Part shown: piece after piece, positions 47,690-56,345 of the stretch
Position numbering within the stretch: the first letter of the stretch is position 1
Layout of the letters: every line of letters begins with the position of its first letter
NCBI GenBank assembly: GCA_039654915.1
Contig: CM077599.1
Coordinates: forward strand, 12,836,501 to 12,900,500
DNA: 64,000 nucleotides
Source: Aquilaria yunnanensis
Lineage: Eukaryota > Streptophyta > Magnoliopsida > Malvales > Thymelaeaceae
Reading direction: 5' to 3'
Program-made: the position numbers and the translations under genes
Notes under the pieces: generated by a model
What the model was told of the DNA's origin: nothing
The model's database searches: none
Seen by the model: only the letters and a program-made list of their open reading frames with translations

Positions 47690-49645
47690 CTAAATCCTGA
47701 GGTTAAGGAACTTTCTTAGAACCTCTGTGATAGGAACTCTCCTATCGTTAAATAAAAATTGATTGATTGATCGAGGTTAAGGGCCCTACCTTAGAACCTC
47801 TACGATAGGAACCTTCCTACCGTCGAAAAGAAATTGATTTGGTTGGTTTTAAGGTTTAAGGAAAGGTCCTTAGAACCTCTACGATAGGAAAACTCCTATC
47901 GTTGTAAGATGGACTGATTGATTGATTGTTTGAGGTTTAAGGAAAGGTCCTTAGAACCTCTACGATAGGAAAACTCCTATCGTTGTAAGATGGACTGGTT
48001 GATTGATTGTTTGAGGTTTAAGGAAAGGTCCTTAGAACCTCTACGATAGGAAAGCTCCTATCGTTGTAAGATGGACTGATTGATTGATTGTTTGAGGTTA
48101 AGGAAAGGTCCTTAGAACCTCTACAATAGGAAAGCTCCTATCGTTGTAAGATGGACTAGTTGATTGATTGTTTGAGGTTAAGGAAAGGTCCTTAGAACCT
48201 CTACGATAGGAAAGCTCCTATCGTTGTAAGATGGACTGGTTGATTGATTGTTTGAGGTTTGAGGAAAGGTCCTTAGAACCTCTACGATAGGAAAGCTCCT
48301 ATCGTTGTAAGATGGACTGATTGATTGATTGTTTGAGGTTTAAGGAAAGGTCCTTAGAACCTCTACGATAGGAAAGCTCCTATCGTTGTAAGATGGACTG
48401 ATTGATTGATTGTTTGAGGTTTAAGGAAAGGTCCTTAGAACCTCTACGATAGGAAAGCTTCTATCGTTGTAAGATGGACTGATTGATTGATTGGATGAGG
48501 TTAAGGAACTCTCCTTGAACCTCGACGATAGGAACTTTCCTATCGTTGAAAGTAAAATTGATTGAATGAGGTTAAGGAACTCTCCTTGATCCTCGACGAT
48601 AGGAACTTTCCTATCGTTGAAAGTAAAATTGATTGAATGAGGTTAAGGAACTCTCCTTGAACCTCGACGATAGGAACTTTTCTATCGTTGAAAGTAAAAT
48701 TGATTGAATGAGGTTAAGGAACTCTCCTTGAACCTCGACGATAGAAACTTTCCTATCGTTGAAAGTAAAATTGATTGGATGAGGTTAAGAAACTCTCCTT
48801 GAACCTTGACGATAGGAACTTTCCTATCGTTGAAAGTAAAATTGATTGGATGAGGTTAAGGAACCTCTCCTTGAACCTCGACGATAGGAACTTTCCTATT
48901 GTTGAAAGTAAAATTGATTGAATGAGGTTAAGGAGCTCTTATTGAACCTCGACGATAGGAACTTTCCTATCGTTTAAAGTAAAATTGAATGAGGCTTAAG
49001 GAACTCTCCTTAGAACCTCGACGATAGGAACTCTCCTATCGTTGGAAATTTGATTGAATGAGGCTTAAGGAACTCTCCTTAGAACCTCGACGATAGGAAC
49101 TTTCCTATCGTTGAAAATTTGATTAAATGAGGCTTAAGGAACTCTCCTTAGAACCTCGATGATAGGAACTTTCCTATCGTTGGAAATTTAATTGAATGAG
49201 CCTTAAGGAACTCTCCTTAGAACCTCGACGATAGGAACTCTCCTATCGTTAGAAATTTGATTGAATGAGGCTTAAGGAACTCTCCTTAGAACCTCGACGA
49301 TAGGAACTTTCCTATCATTGAAAATTTGATTGAATGAGGCTTAAGGAACTCTCCTTAGAACCTCGATGATAGGAACTTTCCTATCGTTGAAAGTAAAATT
49401 GATTGGATGAGGTTAAGGAACTCTCCTTGAACCTCGACGATAGGAACTTTCCTATCGTTGAAAGTAAAATTGATTGAATGAGGTTAAGGAACTCTCCTTG
49501 AACCTCGACGATAGGAATTTTCTCATCGTTGAAAGTAAAATTGATTGTTTTTTTTTTTTTTTTAGGTTTAAGGAATTCTCCTTAAAACCTCTGCGATAGG
49601 AACTCTCCTATCGTTGATGAAAATTGATTGATTTCGAGGCAAATG
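47690..49645 (-). repeat. Hairpin-rich tandem array in the 3' UTR of the LTR element
   Basis: About 25 units fall in two homogenised classes. Class A (about 47850-48490, some 8 copies of 79-80 bp) contains GGTCCTTAGAACCTC and ACGATAGGAAAGCTCCTATC. Class B (about 48490-49550, some 15 copies of about 70 bp) contains AAGGAACTCTCCTT and CGATAGGAACTTTCCTATCG. Both strings are self-complementary stems with 4-base loops, so every unit can form one or two small hairpins. Units at 47690-47850 and 49560-49645 are more diverged. 3' UTR tandem arrays next to the polypurine tract are known in Tat/Ogre elements and can seed satellite DNA. There are no unique spacers, so it is not CRISPR-like. Confidence 0.92.
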
Positions 49646-50209
49646 TTCCATCCTTAGAACCCCGAGCGAAATTTATATGAAAGCAATTGAAATTGGAATA
49701 ATTTTCTTCGAAAGTGTGGATCTTCATAATAAGCGAGTGCAAAAATTTAGACTTCGATAAGATGAGTGAATCTTGATGATGACAATAACACTGACAAATT
49801 ATGTAAAGGGAACGGATGTTTGGAATCAATATTCAAGGTTCATCTAATATTTTCTTCAGTAAATATAGATTCCCTTGTGAGATATATCATCCAAATAAGG
49901 TTAAAGCTTAACTACCCCAAAATGTCATGCCTAGTAGACCTAATAGGATGCGTCTCAAGAGCAATAAAAATTACTCTTTACTTAGCCATTCCAACCTAAA
50001 GGCATTGTCCTATGGTTTTAATATCAGCATGAACGAAACTATCTTATAAGATAACGAAATTCCCTGAAAAGAAAAACTGAAATACGAAAGAAAATGCTGA
50101 TAATAAAACTAAAGGACAAGAAAAACGGATCAGATCGCTTCTTCTTCCACAATACTTCAACAGGCCGGGTAAAGGGCAATTATGGGACGGAACTGGTTGG
50201 GAAAGACTG
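49646..50209. other. Spacer between the LOG-like gene and the 3' array
   Basis: In element orientation this is the 3' UTR of the LOG-like gene. No further coding frame with support; two overlapping open frames around 49608-49999 are discounted. Confidence 0.35.
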
Positions 50210-50809
50210 TCATGTCCAGTCTATCTGGATCATCACTGGATCTGGTTCAAGAACAAAAACTTGCATTTTATCTAGCAATTCTTCAGCAGTTGTTGCGGAT
50301 ATTATGATTCGTCGTGCCACTCTTGATATGAAATTCTTCTGCATAGCATAATCCACAAAAGCTATCAGACCTGTAAAGAAATTGTTAACATTCAACAGCC
50401 CAATGGGTTTCTTATGCAAATTAAGTTGGGCCATGGAAGCAATTTGAAAGGCTTCTCCCAATGTGCCAAAACCACCTGGTTGAGCGATAAAAGCATCAGC
50501 ATTTAAAAGTATTTGTAACACACGCTTTTGTAAATTTTTAACCATTAATTCTTCTCCAATCGTGCCCCCAGAAACAAATTTCAAAGGTCCAGGGATAATG
50601 CCCAAAACTTGACTTCCTCCTAAAGATGCTGCTGATGTTACACCTCCCATTAATCCGGCACTACCTCCTCCATAAACTAAATGTGTTTTTCGCTCAGCTA
50701 ATACTCTACCCAAATGGTTGGTTGCTTTTAAATACTCTTCATCTTTTCCAGGAAAAGCCCCAGAAAATACACAAATACTTCGGGATTTACGAGTTGAGGT
50801 TTTCTCCAT
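50210..50809 (-). CDS. LOG-like: LOG-family protein (cytokinin riboside 5'-monophosphate phosphoribohydrolase-like), retrotransposon cargo
   Basis: An intact, intronless frame of 199 residues. The Rossmann-type LOG fold is seen in the N-terminal KSRSICVFSGAFPGKDEEYL, the nucleotide-binding GGGSAGLMG (47-55), and PGGFGTLGE (111-119), which fits the family signature PGGxGTxxE with its catalytic Glu. An Arg in NLQKRV (92-97) may match the second catalytic residue. Known LOGs release active cytokinin base from the nucleotide in one step. Departures: the usual Cys-Gly-Ser of the first loop is Ser-Gly-Ala, and the MHxRK context is replaced. Activity is therefore not assured. Plant LOG genes normally have several introns, so this looks like a retrocopy or a virus-like acquisition. 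The start at 50809 matches the family N-terminus and lies 41 bases after a TATA box; a Met 25 codons upstream (50884) lies before that TATA box and is rejected. Confidence 0.85.
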   Translation of the reverse strand: MEKTSTRKSRSICVFSGAFPGKDEEYLKATNHLGRVLAERKTHLVYGGGSAGLMGGVTSAASLGGSQVLGIIPGPLKFVSGGTIGEELMVKNLQKRVLQILLNADAFIAQPGGFGTLGEAFQIASMAQLNLHKKPIGLLNVNNFFTGLIAFVDYAMQKNFISRVARRIIISATTAEELLDKMQVFVLEPDPVMIQIDWT

Positions 50810-50849
50810 TCCTATCCTCACCCTTGTGAGAGAAGGAGAAAAGAGGATA

Positions 50850-50903
50850 TATTTATAGAGATGAAGAGATAATTTTATTTTCAAGAGTGGATATATTATT
50901 GTC
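50850..50903 (-). promoter_or_regulatory. Promoter module of the LOG-like gene
   Basis: On the minus strand GACAATAATATA (50903-50892) is followed 35 bases later by TCTTCATCTCTATAAATA, whose TATA box is 50857-50850. The same arrangement precedes the two intact zinc-finger genes. The ATG is 41 bases downstream of the TATA box, so the leader would be very short. Confidence 0.65.
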
Positions 50904-51235
50904 GGAAAAGGAGAAAATTTTCAAAAGTGACAGTTATACATATTAATCGTGACTATGACTCACGTCAGGAATGGGTACATTATCGTCAAAAGAGGAGGAA
51001 AATTTCAAAAGCAACTAGCATACACAGTAGTCGTGACTGTAGCTTATGTCAGGAGTAGGCACGTGATTGTCGGATGAGAAGGAAAATTTCAAAAGTGGCA
51101 ACTATATGCAGTAGTCATAACTGTACCTCATGTCAGGAGTGGGTACATTATTGGGAGGATAATTTCAAAAGCGACAGCTAGCATGTACAGTAATCGTGAC
51201 TTTGGTCCACGTCTTCCACTGATTTTGCATCCAGT
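50892..51235 (-). repeat. About four tandem copies of an 84-bp intergenic unit upstream of the LOG-like gene
   Basis: Units start at about 50893, 50976, 51060 and 51144. Shared features are TACATTATTGTC variants, AAAATTTCAAAAG, a GTCGTGACT-like core and TCATGTCAGGAGTGGG. Single copies of the same unit lie after each of the other two zinc-finger genes (about 51908-51995 and 52739-52830). TGACG/CACGT-type cores occur in some copies and could bind bZIP factors; that is inference. Confidence 0.75.
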
Positions 51236-51252
51236 AACGGCTTCAATGCCTT

Positions 51253-51801
51253 CTATGAATCGGCGATTTGCATCCCATCCAGTTTTCTCACAAACTGGTA
51301 AACTGGGTCGTTTAAGGTCAGATTCCCAAGACTATAACGATCTCGTTCTTTTTGGAGAATTATCCATAATCCAACAATCTCAAATTGCACTATTCCGCAA
51401 GAATGCACTTCAAGAACCTCTCGGATATCTTCCAGAGATTCCTTACGCAAGCCATTCTTAATGAATCTTATTCTATCATTACGATTTCTGGTGATCACTC
51501 CTAGAGAACGACATTTATTGCCGCAAATCCACCATCCACAATTATGACAAACGCCTAGCCTCTTTGCTCTTCTTTTTTTGGCATAAGCACTTTTACCAAA
51601 GCTGGGCATACGAGGAAAGAACGCTTCTGGAACTTTACCAGCTGAACGAACCTTAGCTTCGATTAGCCACCGCACATTATCAGGAATGCCTTTGTGCATA
51701 AATACTCTGAATCGTTCACATCTAGCTTGATAAATCTTTTTAAGAACATTTATTGGGAAGGAAGGAAAATACTTTCGTAGGGCGGAAAGAGAAGACTCCA
51801 T
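51253..51801 (-). CDS. C4 zinc-finger protein resembling carlavirus cysteine-rich nucleic-acid-binding proteins, copy 3
   Basis: An intact frame of 182 residues. The N-terminal part (1-55) is amphipathic. A basic patch KKRRAKR (75-81), a likely nuclear-localisation and RNA/DNA-binding element, leads directly into a zinc finger Cys85-x2-Cys88-x4-Cys93-x3-Cys97. A mixed-charge C-terminal half follows with a third conserved block (about 105-150). The order GxSxYAKKRRAKR plus C4 finger is the hallmark of the Carla_C4 family. Those proteins act as silencing suppressors or transcription regulators in plant virus infection. Two sister copies lie upstream in element orientation. The ATG is preceded by its own TATA box at 51875-51868. 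Family assignment is by motif pattern only, without a database search; function is not known. Confidence 0.72.
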   Translation of the reverse strand: MESSLSALRKYFPSFPINVLKKIYQARCERFRVFMHKGIPDNVRWLIEAKVRSAGKVPEAFFPRMPSFGKSAYAKKRRAKRLGVCHNCGWWICGNKCRSLGVITRNRNDRIRFIKNGLRKESLEDIREVLEVHSCGIVQFEIVGLWIILQKERDRYSLGNLTLNDPVYQFVRKLDGMQIADS

Positions 51802-51867
51802 TGATGAAGGAGGTATTTAAGAGAAGAATGAAATTAGTGATTGTAGGAAACGGAAATAACTAACACA

Positions 51868-51930
51868 TATTTATAGTGATGAAAGGGATAATGCGTTAAT
51901 TACACTTGCAAAAGCAAGTACATTATTGTC
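51868..51930 (-). promoter_or_regulatory. Promoter module of zinc-finger copy 3
   Basis: On the minus strand GACAATAATGTA (51930-51919) precedes TTTCATCACTATAAATA, whose TATA box is 51875-51868. The ATG (51801) is 67 bases further on. Same layout as the modules before the LOG-like gene and copy 2. Confidence 0.68.
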
Positions 51931-52025
51931 AAAAGAAAAGACAAATGACAGCTTATATGTACAGCAATCATGACTGTGGCTCTCATCTTCCACTGATTTA
52001 TGTCCAATAACGGCATTAACGGCTT

Positions 52026-52574
52026 CTATGAGTCGAGGGTTTGCTTCCCATCCAGTTTTCTTACAAGCTGGCAAACAGGGTCGTTTACAGTCACATTCCC
52101 AAGACTGTAACAGTCTCGTTTTTTATGGTAAGTCCTCCATAAACCGATAATTTCACCTTGCACTTTTCCATAAGAATGGGTTTCAAGAGTCTCTCGAATA
52201 TCTTCCAGAGATTCCTTTCGCAGGCCATTCTTAATGAATTTTCTTTTATCTTCACGATTTGTGGACATGTATCCTAAAGAGCGACATTTAGTATTACAAT
52301 TCCATCGCCTACATTTATAACACACGCCTAGTCTCTTTGCTCTTCGCCTTTTAGCATAACGGCTTTTACCTAAACCGAGCATGTGGGGCATAAATGCATC
52401 TAGAACTTCACCAGCCGAACGGACCTTAGCTTCAATTAACCATCGCACATCGTCAGGAATGCCCTTGTTTATAAAAACTCTGATTCTTTCACATCTAGCT
52501 TGATAAATCTTTTTAAGAACATTTATTGGGAGGGAAGGAAAGTACTTTCGCAGGGCAGAAAGAGTAGACTCCAT
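52026..52574 (-). CDS. C4 zinc-finger protein resembling carlavirus cysteine-rich proteins, copy 2
   Basis: An intact frame of 182 residues, colinear with copy 3 and without indels. The basic patch is KRRRAKR (75-81) and the finger is Cys85, Cys88, Cys93, Cys97 with identical spacing. Differences from copy 3 are spread along the protein, with the finger, the basic patch and the N-terminal KKIYQARCER block conserved. That pattern suggests the gene was under protein-level constraint after duplication; a Ka/Ks test would be needed to show it. It is preceded by a TATA box at 52701-52694, giving a leader of roughly 90 bases. It is part of a tandem unit about 770-840 bp long. Confidence 0.72.
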   Translation of the reverse strand: MESTLSALRKYFPSLPINVLKKIYQARCERIRVFINKGIPDDVRWLIEAKVRSAGEVLDAFMPHMLGLGKSRYAKRRRAKRLGVCYKCRRWNCNTKCRSLGYMSTNREDKRKFIKNGLRKESLEDIRETLETHSYGKVQGEIIGLWRTYHKKRDCYSLGNVTVNDPVCQLVRKLDGKQTLDS

Positions 52575-52693
52575 TGATGAAAGAAGAATTTAAGAGATGA
52601 GGGAAATGAATCAGTTATTGTGAGAAACTGAAATAACCGACTTTGAGAATCACAGAGTACCATATCTGCTGCTTAACCGGAAAGAAGAACATG

Positions 52694-52755
52694 CATTTAT
52701 AGTGATGAAAGGATAACGTGTCGATTACACTTATGGGAGTAAGTACATTATTGTC
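52694..52755 (-). promoter_or_regulatory. Promoter module of zinc-finger copy 2
   Basis: On the minus strand GACAATAATGTA (52755-52744) precedes TTTCATCACTATAAATG, with the TATA box at 52701-52694. Spacing between the two motifs matches copy 3 within one base. Confidence 0.68.
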
Positions 52756-52862
52756 AAAAGAAAATGTAAATTTTCCAAATATGACAAATTGTATGTACAG
52801 TAATTATGACTGTGGCTCACATCTTCCACTGGCTTTACGTCCAGTAACGGCATTAACGGCTT

Positions 52863-53411
52863 CTATGAGTCGAGGATTTGCTTCCCATCCAGTTTTCTTA
52901 CAAGCTGGCAAACAGGGTCGTTTACAGTCAGATTCCGGGGACTGTATCGTTCTCGTTCTTCATGAAAAATACTCCATAAACCAAGAAGTTCGCGTTGCAC
53001 TGATCCACAAGAATGCGTCTCAAAAGTCAATCGGATATCATCTAACGAATCCTTACTCAGGCCATTATTAATGAATCGTATTTTATCTTCTCGATTATCA
53101 GAGATCATCCCTAAAGAACGACATTTAGTATTACAAGTCCACCGTCCACATTTATGGCAGACTTGTAACCTTTTCGCTCTTCGCTTTTTGGCATAAGAGC
53201 TTTTGCCTATACCAGGCATGTGAGACACAAATGCCTCTGGGATTTCACCTGCTAGACGAACCTTGGTTTCGATTAACCACCGCACATCTTCAGGGATTCC
53301 TTTGTGCATCAGAACTCTTAATCATTCACAGCGAACTTGGTAGATCTTTTTGAGAATGTTCATTGGGAGAGAAGGAAAATATTTTCTTAAGACAGAAAGA
53401 GTAGGATCCAT
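52863..53411 (-). pseudogene. C4 zinc-finger paralogue, copy 1, broken by a nonsense codon
   Basis: The frame starts at 53411 and has the same 183-codon length as its sisters, but codon 30 (53324-53322) is TGA where both other copies have Arg. Downstream, the basic patch and the four cysteines with C-x2-C-x4-C-x3-C spacing are all intact, and a Met at 53309 could begin a shortened 148-residue product. The upstream region matches that of copy 2 up to about 53525 and then diverges exactly where the TATA box should be, so this copy has also lost its promoter module. It is most likely a dead copy; readthrough or internal initiation cannot be excluded. Confidence 0.75.
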
Positions 53412-54429
53412 TTTCTAGAGGGAAGTAAAAGAAAGAAGAGAGGAAAGAATCAGTTATTATGGGCAACTGAGAGAACTGACTTGAGAGTCACGGAGTACCG
53501 TATCTGCCGCTTAACCGGAAAAATGAAGCCAACTTTTTGACAATATTCCTTATCTTTGATATTCCGTCGAGCTGACGTTGATCCTGTCCTTGTGCATGAA
53601 GCCTCGATTATCGAATCCATTACCAGCTTTTGACAAATTGTCAACGACAATATTTTTTGATATCTGCCTTATCCTTGGCTATAGCTATCTTTTATCTTGG
53701 ATACTACTAGCTAACGTCAATCCTGTCCTTCCAGGTGTAGTCTCGATTATTGAATCGATTGCCAGGCTTTTGACATATTGTCTACCTTATCCTTGAATTC
53801 CTGAAGCGGGTTGGTCCCGCATATTAGTTGTGTATCCAGTGATAGATTGGTAAGAGCTGATGACATTGAGATCTCAGCTTATACTGCTGTAACTGTGCTG
53901 TGAATGTGATTCCTGTTTGGTCCCTGTTATGTAAAAGCCATGCATGCATGATGTCAAATGCATGAATGCAGAGCATGCGTAACTGATGTTTTTTTTTTTT
54001 GGATTTTTGGATGGATCTAGTTTTTCATGTCTTTGCTTTACTGGATCTTTTTTTGTGATTGCCTTCTTGGACTATCATAAATCTCTTTATGCTTCCCAGC
54101 TCTTGTCCATTGCCTTAAAAACCCAACTCTTTTCAAAATCCCCTTTCCTTGACTTGTTCTTGAATTTTGGCCTCAATTTCTTTAATGTTCGCCCGCCTCA
54201 TACTTTATGTCTCTTTGGGTACTCATCCCTTGTCATGGATTTCATAGCATCAAAGGCTTAACTTTCAATGTCTGTCCTTTTTCTTGTGTCCGGGCTGACA
54301 CATACTTATCCCCATGTTACAATCTGAATGATTGTTCTTCTTTAAACTCAGGTTTTACTCAATAAGACTTGCCCCCTTTGTTTATTGAGCTTCTTCGTTG
54401 ACAGTACTCTTCTTACGCTTCGTAAATAG

Positions 54430-54790
54430 TACTTTGCCCCCTGAATACGGTGTTTATGTGGATAAAAGGTATCACCTCGCCTTTAACAGAAGGTCGAGCA
54501 TTTCTAGACCTTTGTGATGGCACTTGATCGTAAATTTCTCTTACAAGAACCACATCTTCTTAAAGAAAGTCTCAAGCTATCTCCTCACTTTTAAGTCTAC
54601 ACACATTAATGAATAATGGTTTGGCCTTAAAGAAAAACTTTCATCAATTTGCAAAGCTTGACAGAGTAATTTACGGTCTTTGTTTTTAATTAAAATATCC
54701 TGCCATTCTTCCATTTCCAACTCGAAGACATAAACTGTGCAAGGCAATAAGGTAGAAACATGATTCACAAGGATAGCCTTTTAGCTGAAT
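54430..54790 (-). pseudogene. Unrecognised decayed coding fragment
   Basis: Two partial frames on the minus strand look protein-like. One (54768-54577) includes YVFELEMEEWQDILIKNKDR. The other (about 54560-54415) includes VLVREIYDQVPSQRSRNARP and ends at a natural-looking stop. A stop and a frame change separate them. Together they look like the C-terminal part of an unknown protein. It does not resemble Ty3/gypsy pol. No family recognised. Confidence 0.4.
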
Positions 54791-55094
54791 GAGGATGATA
54801 TCGAGAGGTAACTGTTAGGTGTGAGAAAAATTAAGTTTGAATGTTTTTTTTTTTGTTTTGTTGCAGTCTTTTAGCTGAATGAGAATGATATTAAGAGGTA
54901 AATATTAGGTCTGAGTAAAGTTAAGTTTCAGTGGTGCGAAAGAAGGGTCTTTTAATACTACTCGTGAGCAGTATTAAATAAGGTATAAACATGATTCACA
55001 ATGATGGTCTTTTAACTGAATGAGGATGTTTGGTCTGAGGAAAGTTAAGTTTAAGTGGTGTGAAAGAAGGGTCTTTTAATACTACTCGTGAGCA
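54777..55094. repeat. Three tandem imperfect copies of a 70-105-bp unit
   Basis: Copies at about 54777-54845, 54867-54970 and 55008-55094 share CTTTTAGCTGAATGAGGATG and TAAAGTTAAGTTT-like strings. The last two also share GAAAGAAGGGTCTTTTAATA followed by CTACTCGTGAGCA. Confidence 0.75.
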
Positions 55095-55402
55095 AAATTT
55101 GATTATGGTGAAAAACTCAATAGTGATGACCTCAAACTTGCCACGTTTTCCAGAAAGTTAGACCTCATCTGTTGCCCCCTAACTATCGTAATCTTTATGT
55201 ACGCTTGGTTTGAGGGTTGCTTTTGTCTTCTAAACCGCCTTTGCAGGTTTTCAGTCTAGAATCCATAGCTCACTCTTTTTTTTTTCTTTCTTTTGCTTTA
55301 ACTTGAGCCTCTTTTCTTTTCTTTTTTTTTTGTTTCTTTTTTTTGTTGTTGTTGTTTTTTTTTTTTGTGTGAACTATGGTGATGACATACTTGATAACTT
55401 TA

Positions 55403-55707
55403 TTGAAATAAGATGACTCAAGTGGCTTTGCTTGCTCGTGCTTGCTCTCAGTCTTTTTTTTTTTTGTTTTGAATTTTCCCTTTAATGGCTTTTGATGGAA
55501 GGGAAAAACTTCTTCCTTTTTTTGGAGTTTGTATTGCGGAGAACCGAGATCATAGCCCTCTTGAAGTGAGATGACACAAGTGGCTTTTCTTGCTTGTGCT
55601 TGCTCTCAGTTTTTTTTTTTTTTGGTTTTGAATTTTCCCTTTAATGGCTTTTGATGGAAGGGAAAAACTTCTTTCCTTTTTGGAGTTTGTGTTGCGGAGA
55701 ACCGAGA
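55403..55707. repeat. Direct duplication of about 147 bp
   Basis: Segments at about 55403-55549 and 55561-55707 are near-identical. Both contain AGTGGCTTTGCTTGCTCGTG or its variant, a T-run, TTGAATTTTCCCTTTAATGG, and end in GCGGAGAACCGAGA. Confidence 0.88.
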
Positions 55708-56345
55708 ACCTTTTTTTTTTTTTATGTTGAGCATTTGTGAGAATTGGGAGGCCACTGAAGTCATTTAATATGAGAGCTACCTTCTTTGGAAGCTAACCCG
55801 AGACTTCTTGCAAGAATGTTGATAACCACTATGAATTCTTTTTTTTTTTTAGAGTTGAGGTGCAACATTTGAAATCCTTCTTACTAGATTTGGCAGCACT
55901 TTCAAGGTCACTACTATCAAATCTCCCTTAACTTTCATTTTTACCCACGAGTAGTATCTTTTACAAAGTAAAATGTGATGGCAATAATGGGTAGTGTAAT
56001 GGCAAAGAGTGAGAGATAGATGTAAAAATGGAATTTTTGGTAAAGAGTGGTAGAATGTGTGGATGTAAAAATGGAATTTTAAGTAAAAAGTGGTAGAATG
56101 CGCACATTACATCTTTTTGTTGTACCCAAAAAAAGAATACCAGGTGTCCATTTAACAAAGACTACACCCTAGATTCTGGACTAAATCTAGGAGATTTTTA
56201 CTATTAGATTACTTTGACAAGCTCTCAAAGATGTAAGTTTAGTAAAAGGATTCCCTGTCATTCAAAAGTGTGTGCGAACTGTTAGGTCAGATCTAACTTG
56301 GAGCCCTTCCAAAATCAATGTAATTCCGGCTTGAAATCTTTACTT

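Larger units (their letters stand above)
53412..56345 (-). other. Decayed internal region of the LTR element (pol position)
   Basis: This is where pol would be expected after gag. No RT, RNase H, integrase or protease motif is visible on either strand. It holds long T-runs on the plus strand (55270-55375, 55452-55463, 55609-55625, 55707-55723, 55839-55850), short tandem duplications and one unrecognised coding-like fragment, each listed separately. Confidence 0.6.

Noticed and set aside
47690..49645. CRISPR-like appearance of the regularly spaced repeats
   Set aside because: The sequence is plant nuclear DNA, the units abut with no unique spacers, and the array lies in the 3' UTR of an LTR element where such arrays are expected.
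50810..50884. In-frame upstream Met extending the LOG-like protein by 25 residues
   Set aside because: The extension would span the TATA box, and the family N-terminus aligns with the start at 50809.
53412..56345. Possible hidden pol in the LTR element
   Set aside because: No RT, RNase H, integrase or protease motif was seen in any frame, and the region is too short and T-run-rich for pol.
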